Part shown: positions 1-5,249 of the stretch, piece by piece
Layout of the letters: the number at the start of each line of letters is the position of its first letter
Numbering within the stretch: the stretch's first letter is position 1
Source of the DNA: Flavobacteriales bacterium
GTDB lineage: Bacteria; Bacteroidota; Bacteroidia; Flavobacteriales_D; Parvicellaceae
Direction: 5' to 3'
Length of the DNA: 5,249 nt
Assembly: GCA_027047735.1 (NCBI GenBank)
Contig: JALTUD010000407.1
Span: 1-5,249 of the forward strand
Notes under the pieces: model-generated
Databases searched by the model: none
Seen by the model: the letters and a program-made list of their open reading frames with translations, nothing else
Told to the model about the DNA's origin: nothing
Position numbers and translations under genes: made by a program

Positions 1-36
1 GCCCCAGCTATGGAAAATAATTTTGAAGAAGGATAA
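1..36 (+). CDS. possible 3' end of an upstream gene (partial)
   Basis: The first frame is open from base 1 and ends at a TAA at 34-36, giving the tail APAMENNFEEG. An acidic, hydrophilic tail is plausible for a C-terminus, and it would put a + strand gene just upstream of the window. Eleven codons are too few to tell coding from chance, and no domain can be named. No convincing T-tract terminator follows it. Confidence 0.3.
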   Translation, partial: APAMENNFEEG

Positions 37-74
37 GGAAAATAAAAACGCTTTATGCTTTCTATTTTATTCAT

Positions 75-95
75 GTTAGGGATACAATCCCTAAC
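75..95. repeat. perfect 9-bp intergenic hairpin
   Basis: GTTAGGGAT at 75-83 is the exact reverse complement of ATCCCTAAC at 87-95, with a 3-nt loop (ACA). Neither side has a run of T, so it does not look like a rho-independent terminator. It sits in the non-coding stretch 37-217, upstream of the lipoprotein-like gene. The sequence on its right, to about 132, is G-rich compared with its surroundings and includes GCAAGTGGAATGAGTGCAAG. From memory this resembles GGGAT-type palindromic elements scattered between genes in Bacteroidota genomes, but I could not check this. The hairpin itself is certain; its nature is inference. Confidence 0.7.
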
Positions 96-217
96 GCAAG
101 TGGAATGAGTGCAAGAAAGTGAGTTATCACCCAAAATAAGAAAATCCGTAAAACAACAACCACAAAACAAAGAAAGATTATAACTTTACACTTCTAAGAT
201 GTCAAATTGGTGAGAGT

Positions 218-1147
218 ATGAATAATTTTACAACAAAATTGAAATACATTATTTACGGAAGTTTTCTAACCTCATTTTCTGCCTGTGTATTATTAACCAC
301 TCCCCCCGCCACAAAACTACCCGACAATAAAGACCAACTAACACCCAAAGTTGAACAAGCCGTAGAAAACTACATAACAAATGAACTACAAGGAGAATAC
401 CTCCCCTACTCTTTTGGTGAATTAAAAATTATTAAACCTCCCATCTTTCAACAGTTGGATTCGCTTTATTTAGTTCGTATCAACCTAAAAAGACAAAAAG
501 CCGTACTCAAAAACCAATACGATAGTTTACTACTGGATGTTAACAGCAAAATCGATACGACCAAACAAGAGATAAATCACCAAAAGGCATATCATCATTA
601 TGAAATAGAACATATCTATTTGTTAACAAACAACAAGCAACAAAAGTTGTATGATAATGTTTTTGTAGTACTTCCCAATTATAAAGTAAGCGATATTCAT
701 AGTAAAATGGCCACCCAGATTACACCGGAAGAAAAACATTTATTTGAAGATTATCTGGCAAGAACTCCATTATTTGAATCCTTCAACTACGCAAGAGATG
801 AAAGATTAAATAACCTAACCTACGACAAATTTGAAAAAGCTCTTGAAAACGACACCATACACAAAGACCAATTACTTCATACTATCTTATACTCCATGGA
901 GTATATCAAAGAACACAACGAATTTGACCAACAAGAAATCATGAATCATTACGCCAAAAAATGGCTAACAGAAAACGGTTTCAATCCAAATGAATATTTA
1001 TTCGGAAACTACAAATACGTAACAAAAGACAAAAAACCTATCGGATATGTAATTTCCGCCACCAATAAAAACGAAAACTTAATCGACAAAAATTTTGATT
1101 TCTTTTTCGATCTCAATATGGTTTTGGAAAGTGTAGCCAAAAAATAA
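218..1147 (+). CDS. putative lipoprotein of unknown function
   Basis: I do not recognise this 309-aa protein. The N-terminus carries Lys7 and Lys9, a hydrophobic stretch of about 13 residues and the sequence TSFSAC, which gives a possible lipobox with Cys23 as the lipidated residue. Phe at the -3 position is not ideal, so lipidation is probable rather than certain. The rest has no further membrane segment and is rich in Lys, Asn, Gln and Tyr. Residues 50-115 read like a mixed alpha/beta region, and the stretch from about 185 to 255 looks helical. The ATG at 218 is preceded by an AG-rich GGTGAGAGT too close to be a normal Shine-Dalgarno. The ATG at 199 is out of frame. It is the only full-length + strand gene here and ends 2 nt from the convergent SiaC-family gene. 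No clear promoter was found; TAACTTTA at 181-188 has no matching -33 TTG. Confidence 0.8.
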   Translation: MNNFTTKLKYIIYGSFLTSFSACVLLTTPPATKLPDNKDQLTPKVEQAVENYITNELQGEYLPYSFGELKIIKPPIFQQLDSLYLVRINLKRQKAVLKNQYDSLLLDVNSKIDTTKQEINHQKAYHHYEIEHIYLLTNNKQQKLYDNVFVVLPNYKVSDIHSKMATQITPEEKHLFEDYLARTPLFESFNYARDERLNNLTYDKFEKALENDTIHKDQLLHTILYSMEYIKEHNEFDQQEIMNHYAKKWLTENGFNPNEYLFGNYKYVTKDKKPIGYVISATNKNENLIDKNFDFFFDLNMVLESVAKK

Positions 1148-1149
1148 AA

Positions 1150-1527
1150 TTAAGGTTCTTCGGCAATATAATTAAAAGTCAATTCGGGGAAGAACCGTTC
1201 GTACTCTTCTCCCGTATCTTGCATATCCTCATCATCATCATCATATATCCAATTGACAGTTACCTTTGTCTTAAATCTTGCTTCGTTAAATCGTTTAACA
1301 AACTCATAGATTAGTTTTGAAGACGCTGTATTAAAATAGATAAAGTGCAAATTCAGAACTGTTTCCTTCAACGGATTTTTTAAATAATCATCAACATGCT
1401 CAAAAATCGGCTTAAAAAATTTCGATGCATTCTCCGGATAAACCGAACCTGAAATTTCAAATACTCCCCTCTCCGTATCTATAACTACACTTGGGGTCTT
1501 CTGTGTTTTTTCTGTTTTAAAAGCCAT
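1150..1527 (-). CDS. SiaC family regulatory phosphoprotein (DUF1987)
   Basis: This 125-aa protein matches the DUF1987/SiaC family along its whole length: TPSVVIDTERGVFEISG (11-27), YPENA (30-34), the central YFNTASSK (64-71) and VNWIYDDDDEDM (91-102). In Pseudomonas aeruginosa, SiaC is phosphorylated on a Thr in the corresponding NTS-type motif by the kinase SiaB and dephosphorylated by the PP2C-type phosphatase SiaA. Unphosphorylated SiaC binds and activates the diguanylate cyclase SiaD. Thr67 here is the likely equivalent phosphosite. The acidic run DDDDED is a family trait, encoded by repeated GAT codons. No kinase, phosphatase or GGDEF gene lies nearby, so its partner cannot be read from the context. 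The ATG at 1527 follows A-rich sequence without a Shine-Dalgarno, as usual in Bacteroidota. The family call is firm; the molecular target is unknown. Confidence 0.92.
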   Translation of the reverse strand: MAFKTEKTQKTPSVVIDTERGVFEISGSVYPENASKFFKPIFEHVDDYLKNPLKETVLNLHFIYFNTASSKLIYEFVKRFNEARFKTKVTVNWIYDDDDEDMQDTGEEYERFFPELTFNYIAEEP

Positions 1528-1556
1528 TGTCTGTTATTTTCTTCTACTCTTTTGTA

Positions 1557-1582
1557 ATACCATTTGAACATTGAAATGGTAT
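1557..1582. repeat. 9-bp inverted repeat upstream of the SiaC-family gene
   Basis: ATACCATTT at 1557-1565 is the exact reverse complement of AAATGGTAT at 1574-1582, separated by 8 nt. It lies 29 nt upstream of the SiaC-family start codon. If the promoter proposed at 1604-1633 is right, it falls in the 5' leader and could fold as an RNA hairpin with an 8-nt loop. It could equally be a dimeric regulator's operator. No T-tract follows it on either strand, so it is not a normal terminator. The symmetry is directly visible; the role is inference. Confidence 0.6.
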
Positions 1583-1603
1583 CGTCTCTTAGAATTTTCT
1601 ACC

Positions 1604-1633
1604 GAAATATATTCACTTTTTTTGTTCCAACAA
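1604..1633 (-). promoter_or_regulatory. candidate promoter for the SiaC-family gene
   Basis: Reading the - strand, TTG (1633-1631) is followed after 19 nt by TATATTTC (1611-1604), one mismatch from the Bacteroidota -7 consensus TAnnTTTG. Transcription would start near 1597 and give a leader of about 70 nt containing the inverted repeat at 1557-1582. The -33 element overlaps the T-tract of the upstream terminator. AT-rich sequence makes chance matches common, so this is tentative. Confidence 0.35.
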
Positions 1634-1663
1634 AAAAAAGCCTTGTAAATAATTTACAAGGCT
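1632..1663 (-). terminator. rho-independent terminator of rpmG-DUF4295
   Basis: On the - strand a perfect stem (AGCCTTGTAAAT and its complement, 1639-1663) is followed directly by an 8-nt run of T (1639-1632). The stem is up to 12 bp, with an effective loop of about 3-5 nt. It begins 24 nt beyond the DUF4295 stop codon. The + strand side has only an interrupted T run (CTATTTT), so the main direction is the - strand. Confidence 0.88.
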
Positions 1664-1687
1664 CTATTTTAATGATAAACAACAATA

Positions 1688-1843
1688 TTATTTCTTCGAG
1701 AAAAACTCGTTAACTTTATCGTTGTGTACAATTTCTTCTCTAAATGAATACGCTCCTGTTTTTGGAGATTTCACCATTTTAATCACTTTTGTGTGTTGTT
1801 TTCCTCCTCCTTTTTGTAAGGATGCTACTACTTTCTTTGCCAT
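1688..1843 (-). CDS. DUF4295 family ribosome-associated protein
   Basis: This small gene encodes 51 residues, starting MAKKVVASLQ, with the core IKMVKSPKTGAYSFREEIV (21-39) and ending in FFSKK. This is the DUF4295 family, a very basic protein of about 50 aa confined to Bacteroidota and normally encoded next to rpmG. I recall that a Bacteroidota-specific large-subunit protein named bL38 was seen in the Flavobacterium johnsoniae ribosome structure and believe it is this family; that link is from memory. It lies 11 nt downstream of rpmG in the same direction, and the terminator follows it, so the two form one transcript. The ATG at 1843 is preceded by TTGAAAA with no Shine-Dalgarno. The basic composition fits rRNA binding. 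Confidence 0.93.
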   Translation of the reverse strand: MAKKVVASLQKGGGKQHTKVIKMVKSPKTGAYSFREEIVHNDKVNEFFSKK

Positions 1844-1854
1844 TTTTCAAAAAA

Positions 1855-2040
1855 TTATTTTATTTCTTTATGTAAAGTATATCTCTTCAAAATCGGGTTA
1901 TACTTTCTCAATTCAATTCTCTCCGGTGTATTTTTTCTATTTTTGGTAGTTATGTACCTAGAAGTTCCCGGCATACCTGATTTCTTGTGCTCTGTACACT
2001 CTAGTATCACTTGTATTCTATTTCCTTTAGCTTTTGCCAT
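1855..2040 (-). CDS. rpmG: 50S ribosomal protein bL33
   Basis: This is a complete 61-aa bL33, a structural protein of the large ribosomal subunit near the E site. The diagnostic parts are GNRIQVILECTEHKKSGMPG (6-25), SRYITTKNRKN (27-37) and the C-terminal KYNPILKRYTLHKEIK (46-61). It has one cysteine (Cys15), so it is the zinc-free form that lacks the paired CxxC motifs. Length is slightly above the 55 aa of enterobacterial bL33 and typical for Bacteroidota. A strong promoter lies 36 nt upstream and DUF4295 follows after 11 nt. In many Bacteroidota rpmB precedes rpmG and ftsY follows DUF4295; neither is here. No Shine-Dalgarno precedes the ATG. Confidence 0.97.
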   Translation of the reverse strand: MAKAKGNRIQVILECTEHKKSGMPGTSRYITTKNRKNTPERIELRKYNPILKRYTLHKEIK

Positions 2041-2075
2041 CTCTATAAAATCTTAATTAGTTAATTTCAAGTTCG

Positions 2076-2105
2076 CAAAGATAAACATAATCTTTTTATT
2101 TGCAA
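2076..2105 (-). promoter_or_regulatory. promoter of rpmG-DUF4295
   Basis: On the - strand, TTG at 2105-2103 is followed after 19 nt by TATCTTTG at 2083-2076. This is an exact match to the Bacteroidota housekeeping promoter (TTG, about 19 nt, TAnnTTTG). The start of transcription would be near 2070, giving a leader of about 30 nt before the rpmG ATG at 2040. The -33 element lies only 4 nt beyond the stop codon of the secreted-protein gene. I see no terminator between them, so read-through from upstream could add to this promoter. Confidence 0.78.
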
Positions 2106-2109
2106 CATC

Positions 2110-3753
2110 TTATTTTATAATTTGTAGCTTTTGTTGATAAACTCTCCCTTCTTTTTCAATCAACACCATATAACTTCCACTTTCTAAAGCACTTACATCC
2201 AGTCTTTGCTTATTAACAATTTGCCTTCTTTGCAAAACAACTCTACCACTCACGTCAATAATTTTAAGAATTGCACTTCCTTCTACATCAATCGTTACGC
2301 TTTCTCCGGCAGGATTCGGATAAAGAGAAAACTCAACTCCCTTACGTTCTTTTATTCCCAAACAATTATCAATCACAACCAAAATCGTATCACTTCCTAC
2401 ACAACCGTTATCGTTCTCCACTTCCACGGAATAATATAACGAATCCGCCGTATTAAATGTTCCTATCACTATCGTATCGGATAATTGTCCGCTACTCCAC
2501 GTATGTATTCCATCAATTCCGGTAAACAAAGTCAACTCTTGATTTAAACAAAGGGTTGTATCAGCCCCCAAATCAACCGGTAATTCATTCGCAGTAATAA
2601 CAATCGTATCATAACTTTCACAACCACTATAAACAGTCCTTACGCTTATTTCATTCTCTCCGGTATTTAATGAATCTGCATAAACCGTTAACAAATCCGT
2701 TGTATCCGAAGTACTCCATAAATAGCTATCAAAATATTGTCCGGGAGTCAACACTAAAGAATCATGACAAATAGAAGTGTCGTTACCCAAAGAAATATCA
2801 ATTTGATAAGCATTTGCCGTATAAGGACACATCATATTATAATCGGAAAAAGTCCACCCCGAAAAATTTGTCGCACCTATAAAATAGGCATTATAACTAC
2901 CCGGAGTAGCATAAACATGAAAAGTATCAACCACCACTGTATCTCCATAATTGTAAATAAAACCGGACGTAGGCGAATAATTAGCATAATTCGGATTGTA
3001 CATTCTGTTATACAGCAATGAATCTTCCACCGACAAACTACTACTTACCACCTTTAAAGTATCTCCAAAACATTTGGTATCCGAGGTAACTACAAATTCC
3101 GCACTTACTTTGTACGATACAATAGGCTCAACCAAGACGTCAAAATCCCATAAAGAACCAAACGAAGAATACGTTTCATACCACCCGTCATAATTATGAT
3201 TATTTCCCCAATAATAATAAGTATAAGCCAAATCTTCTTGTTGCCCATCGGTTGTTCTCACCAAATACATATCGGAAGGTCCATTGTTCTCTAAGGCAAT
3301 TACGTAATTTCCCTTCATTCTTATCGGCGTGGTAAAATCAACACAAAGTTGTATCGTATCGCTATACAAATCCCCATTATAATTTTGCATTAACGGAACC
3401 GGCACCCGCGTAGAATCCACAAGCGAATCAAGTGCCCCTGATGCATTTGTCTTATAGACTTTAGCGACAAGCGTATCTGCCGAACCGCTGTACACAAAAC
3501 CATAAAAACAATACCCTCTCAGCGTTACCGAATCCGGTGCCTCAAACAACTGACCGTAAGCAATATAACCATCCGTAGGATCTGCTGTATTCCCCTCATT
3601 ATGGTTATTTACCGAAAGAGCCACCAAACTACTGTTTTTTGTATGCACATACAAAACAGTATCAATTACTTCATCCGCACAATGTATCGTATCGTACTGC
3701 CCTAAAACCGAATACGCTAACAAACTTAAAATTGCAATTATTATTATCCTCAT
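2110..3753 (-). CDS. secreted multidomain protein with T9SS type A sorting domain
   Basis: This is a 547-aa exported protein. Residues 1-18 are a signal peptide (MRIIIIAILSLLAYSVLG) with predicted cleavage before Gln19, fitting the known Gln-first rule for Bacteroidota secreted proteins. Residues 30-213 appear to be a beta-rich domain I cannot name, possibly a jelly-roll binding module. Residues 217-310 look PKD-like (YATPGSYNAYFIG). Residues 318-388 and 392-463 are two Ig-like repeats, each opening with LGxDT(S/T)xC and carrying a second Cys (Cys329/Cys378 and Cys402/Cys451). Residues 475-547 are the sorting domain, with LYPNPA, SGRVV, LDVSALESGSYMV and a basic end (KLQIIK); it directs passage through the type IX system, is normally cut off, and the cargo is often attached to the cell surface. 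No catalytic motif is visible, so adhesion or binding is the likelier role. I start at 3753, not an in-frame ATG at 3816, because the latter puts 21 charged residues before the signal and overlaps aroE. Confidence 0.9.
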   Translation of the reverse strand: MRIIIIAILSLLAYSVLGQYDTIHCADEVIDTVLYVHTKNSSLVALSVNNHNEGNTADPTDGYIAYGQLFEAPDSVTLRGYCFYGFVYSGSADTLVAKVYKTNASGALDSLVDSTRVPVPLMQNYNGDLYSDTIQLCVDFTTPIRMKGNYVIALENNGPSDMYLVRTTDGQQEDLAYTYYYWGNNHNYDGWYETYSSFGSLWDFDVLVEPIVSYKVSAEFVVTSDTKCFGDTLKVVSSSLSVEDSLLYNRMYNPNYANYSPTSGFIYNYGDTVVVDTFHVYATPGSYNAYFIGATNFSGWTFSDYNMMCPYTANAYQIDISLGNDTSICHDSLVLTPGQYFDSYLWSTSDTTDLLTVYADSLNTGENEISVRTVYSGCESYDTIVITANELPVDLGADTTLCLNQELTLFTGIDGIHTWSSGQLSDTIVIGTFNTADSLYYSVEVENDNGCVGSDTILVVIDNCLGIKERKGVEFSLYPNPAGESVTIDVEGSAILKIIDVSGRVVLQRRQIVNKQRLDVSALESGSYMVLIEKEGRVYQQKLQIIK

Positions 3754-3808
3754 CTTATTTCTTTTATTTGTTCGTTTTTCCAAAAACTGACTAAAATAGT
3801 AACCTCTA

Positions 3809-4594
3809 TTAAACAAAGTAACCGTTTAAATTTATACCATTTTCATCTGTATTCCAAATTTCCCATGCTTTTTCTGCCTGTTGGTGCAACATTGTCAAAC
3901 CGCCCAATGTTACCGCTCCACAATCTCGAGCTCTTTTCAAAAACAATGTTTGCTCCGGATTATAAACCAAATCAATCACCAAATGTTCTTCCCCGATTTC
4001 TTCCATTGGCATTTCCGGAGCCGTATCCACATTCGGAAACATTCCCAAAGGAGTTGTGTTTACAATCATTTTATGAAACCGAACTACATTATCATTTACA
4101 TCTCGCCAATTGATAACATTTCCTCTCGTCTTCCCTCTCGAAACAAGCAACGAAGAAACCCCATATTGCTTCTTTAACAAATAAGCCACAGCTTTTGCAG
4201 CACCACCCGTACCTAAAATCAATGCTCGTTCATGTCTTGATTTAAAAAACGGCTTTATCAACTGATGAAACCCATATACATCCGTATTAAACCCTCTCAA
4301 TAAAATCTCTCCTTCCTTATTCCTCAAAACCTTTACAGTATTCACAGCCCCCACTTCCGACGCTACCAAATCCAATTCATCCAAATAAGGAATAACCGTC
4401 TCTTTATAAGGAATCGTAACATTAAATCCTTTAACCTCCTTTACCTTATCCCTCAATAAAGACAAATCATCCAATTCAAGGTTAGAATACGAATAATTCA
4501 CCAACCCCAAACGCTTAAATTTCTCCTCAAAATACGAAGCCGAAAAAGAATGAGACAATCTCTTTCCCAATAATGCAAACTTTACATCTTCCAT
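3809..4594 (-). CDS. aroE: shikimate dehydrogenase (NADP+)
   Basis: The 261-aa enzyme reduces 3-dehydroshikimate to shikimate with NADPH in the cytoplasmic pathway to aromatic amino acids and folate. The N-terminal substrate domain has GKRLSHSFSASYF (10-22), whose Ser16 and Ser18 should bind shikimate. It also has NVTIPYKE (58-65) with catalytic Lys64, GAVNTV (82-87) with Asn85, and GFNTDVYGF (101-109) with catalytic Asp105. The Rossmann domain has GTGGAAKA (128-135), a cofactor loop with Arg153 and Arg157, NTTPLGM (179-185), DLVYNPEQT (208-216) and the terminal GGLTMLHQQAEKAW (231-244) with Gln238. All key residues are present and the length is normal, so it should be active. Its ATG is 4 nt from the stop of the upstream DUF4258-like gene (TAGGGCTATG), which implies co-transcription. 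The next gene starts 55 nt downstream. Confidence 0.97.
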   Translation of the reverse strand: MEDVKFALLGKRLSHSFSASYFEEKFKRLGLVNYSYSNLELDDLSLLRDKVKEVKGFNVTIPYKETVIPYLDELDLVASEVGAVNTVKVLRNKEGEILLRGFNTDVYGFHQLIKPFFKSRHERALILGTGGAAKAVAYLLKKQYGVSSLLVSRGKTRGNVINWRDVNDNVVRFHKMIVNTTPLGMFPNVDTAPEMPMEEIGEEHLVIDLVYNPEQTLFLKRARDCGAVTLGGLTMLHQQAEKAWEIWNTDENGINLNGYFV

Positions 4595-4598
4595 AGCC

Positions 4599-5249
4599 CT
4601 AATTACAATTACAATCCTTCAACTCATGAGACATCTCAAACAACAGACTTAACGTCTCCCTATCCTTTTCACTCAAAAGAGACGGATTGTATTTTACCAC
4701 ATGCAAAAAACGAACTTTTGTCGCCCCCTGCTCTACCCAAAATAAATAATCCACATCTCCAAAACGATGCTTTATATAATATACCGGATTAGGCTTCCTA
4801 TTCGGAAAACTCTTATCAAACAAAATCTCACCATCCTCTAAAACTTTTTCAGCACTATTTTCTGTCAATCCAAAACACTCAAACTCACACAAAGCCTTTT
4901 CCTTAATCGAAACTGACAAGCCTCTCAACTTTTTTAAAACCAAATCATTAGGTTTATACAACAGCACAAATGTATTAGAATCCACCCCTTCACATTCCTC
5001 ACAGGAATTTTTATGCTGAATATGATTAATAGAAGACACCGTATCAAATTCCGACAACTTAATAAAAAGCGTCAAATCCCCATCCGTTATTTTATAGTTC
5101 CTAACCCTCACATCGCTCTCCCCAAAATTCACATCCCCCGATTCAATCAAACTATAAATTTCATCCGCACTAATCCCTTCGCACTCAGCAATACATTTAT
5201 CACGCTCCGAAATAACAATTTTACTATTCTGTATCGCATCCAAAACCCG
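4599..5249 (-). CDS. tandem DUF4258-like protein (5' end missing)
   Basis: The frame is open to the right edge (first visible codons CGG GTT TTG), and the only internal Met is near the C-terminus. The gene therefore almost certainly begins outside the window; a TTG start at 5243 is possible but unlikely. The 216 visible residues hold two related units. Fragment residues 2-45 align without gaps to 104-147 (offset 102), sharing VL, I-x-E, C-x2-EC-x-G, E-x-G, and F-x2-S. The pattern PN-x2-VL followed by a region ending in G-(D/E)-(V/I)-x-F-x2-S is what I recall for DUF4258 proteins of Bacteroidota, which often have an N-terminal membrane helix. Extra cysteine pairs occur at C83/C86 and at the end (C213, C215). 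The function of DUF4258 is unknown. It is 4 nt upstream of aroE and shares its transcript, but nothing shows a role in shikimate synthesis. Domain name is from pattern memory; the duplication is directly visible. Confidence 0.75.
   Translation of the reverse strand, partial: RVLDAIQNSKIVISERDKCIAECEGISADEIYSLIESGDVNFGESDVRVRNYKITDGDLTLFIKLSEFDTVSSINHIQHKNSCEECEGVDSNTFVLLYKPNDLVLKKLRGLSVSIKEKALCEFECFGLTENSAEKVLEDGEILFDKSFPNRKPNPVYYIKHRFGDVDYLFWVEQGATKVRFLHVVKYNPSLLSEKDRETLSLLFEMSHELKDCNCN

Noticed and set aside
181..188. TAACTTTA as a -7 box for the lipoprotein-like gene
   Set aside because: The final G is missing and there is no TTG at the expected -33 distance.
1225..1250. CATCATCATCATCAT run as a microsatellite repeat
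   Set aside because: It encodes the conserved acidic Asp/Glu stretch of the SiaC family, so it is explained by protein sequence.
1722..1949. 75-aa + strand open frame over DUF4295 and rpmG
   Set aside because: It is the antisense shadow of two conserved ribosomal genes. Its Cys- and Phe-rich translation reflects the complement of Lys-rich codons.
2764..3193. Open + strand frames opposite the T9SS cargo gene, and similar ones opposite aroE
   Set aside because: They lie fully inside well-supported genes, have low-complexity translations without family features, and lack start signals.
3774..3787. Short symmetry GTTTTT-CC-AAAAAC before the T9SS cargo start, considered as operator or terminator of aroE
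   Set aside because: The 2-nt spacer is too short for a hairpin loop and the stem is almost all A-T; no T-tract follows. Probably chance in AT-rich DNA.
3754..3816. 21-codon N-terminal extension of the T9SS cargo gene from an ATG at 3816, overlapping the end of aroE
   Set aside because: It would place a charged stretch (EKRTNKRNK) ahead of a classic signal peptide. The ATG at 3753 starts the signal directly and has an A-rich upstream region typical of Bacteroidota.
3798..3823. Direct repeat AGTAACC (3798-3804 and 3817-3823, 19 bp apart) upstream of the T9SS cargo gene
   Set aside because: One copy lies inside the aroE coding end (Gly-Tyr codons). Seven bases are within chance in this composition, and no consensus promoter accompanies them.

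Overview
The window looks like chromosomal DNA of an AT-rich member of the Bacteroidota. Four things support this: a protein ending in a type IX secretion (T9SS) sorting domain with a Gln predicted just after its signal peptide; the rpmG-DUF4295 ribosomal pair found in this phylum; a near-perfect Bacteroidota promoter (TTG, 19 nt, TAnnTTTG) in front of that pair; and start codons preceded by A-rich sequence rather than a Shine-Dalgarno motif. I cannot name a genus. By eye the + strand carries clearly more C than G in genes of both strands, which suggests the - strand is the leading strand.

Layout, left to right. 1-36 may be the last 11 codons of a + strand gene. 37-217 is non-coding and holds a perfect 9-bp hairpin (75-95). 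218-1147 (+) encodes an unrecognised 309-aa protein with a probable lipoprotein signal. It ends 2 nt from the end of a convergent SiaC-family (DUF1987) gene at 1150-1527 (-). 1528-1687 holds a 9-bp inverted repeat, a possible promoter for the SiaC-family gene and a clear rho-independent terminator for the genes to its right. 1688-1843 (-) is a 51-aa DUF4295 ribosome-associated protein and 1855-2040 (-) is ribosomal protein bL33. 2041-2109 holds their promoter. 2110-3753 (-) encodes a 547-aa secreted multidomain protein with a T9SS C-terminal domain. 3809-4594 (-) is shikimate dehydrogenase, aroE. 4599-5249 (-) is the 3' part of a gene encoding two tandem DUF4258-like units; it runs off the right edge.

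Transcription of the - strand probably starts outside the window, passes through the DUF4258-like gene and aroE (4 nt apart), and may continue into the secreted-protein gene after a 55-nt gap. rpmG-DUF4295 forms its own unit, from the promoter at 2076-2105 to the terminator at 1632-1663. The SiaC-family gene follows as a separate unit. The genes are a mixed neighbourhood of aromatic amino acid synthesis, ribosome structure, secretion cargo and signalling, not one pathway. I see no mobile element, CRISPR array, tRNA or rRNA. No clearly new system is evident; the best leads are the duplicated DUF4258-like protein, the SiaC-family gene with a hairpin in its leader and no partner genes beside it, and the intergenic hairpin element at the left end.
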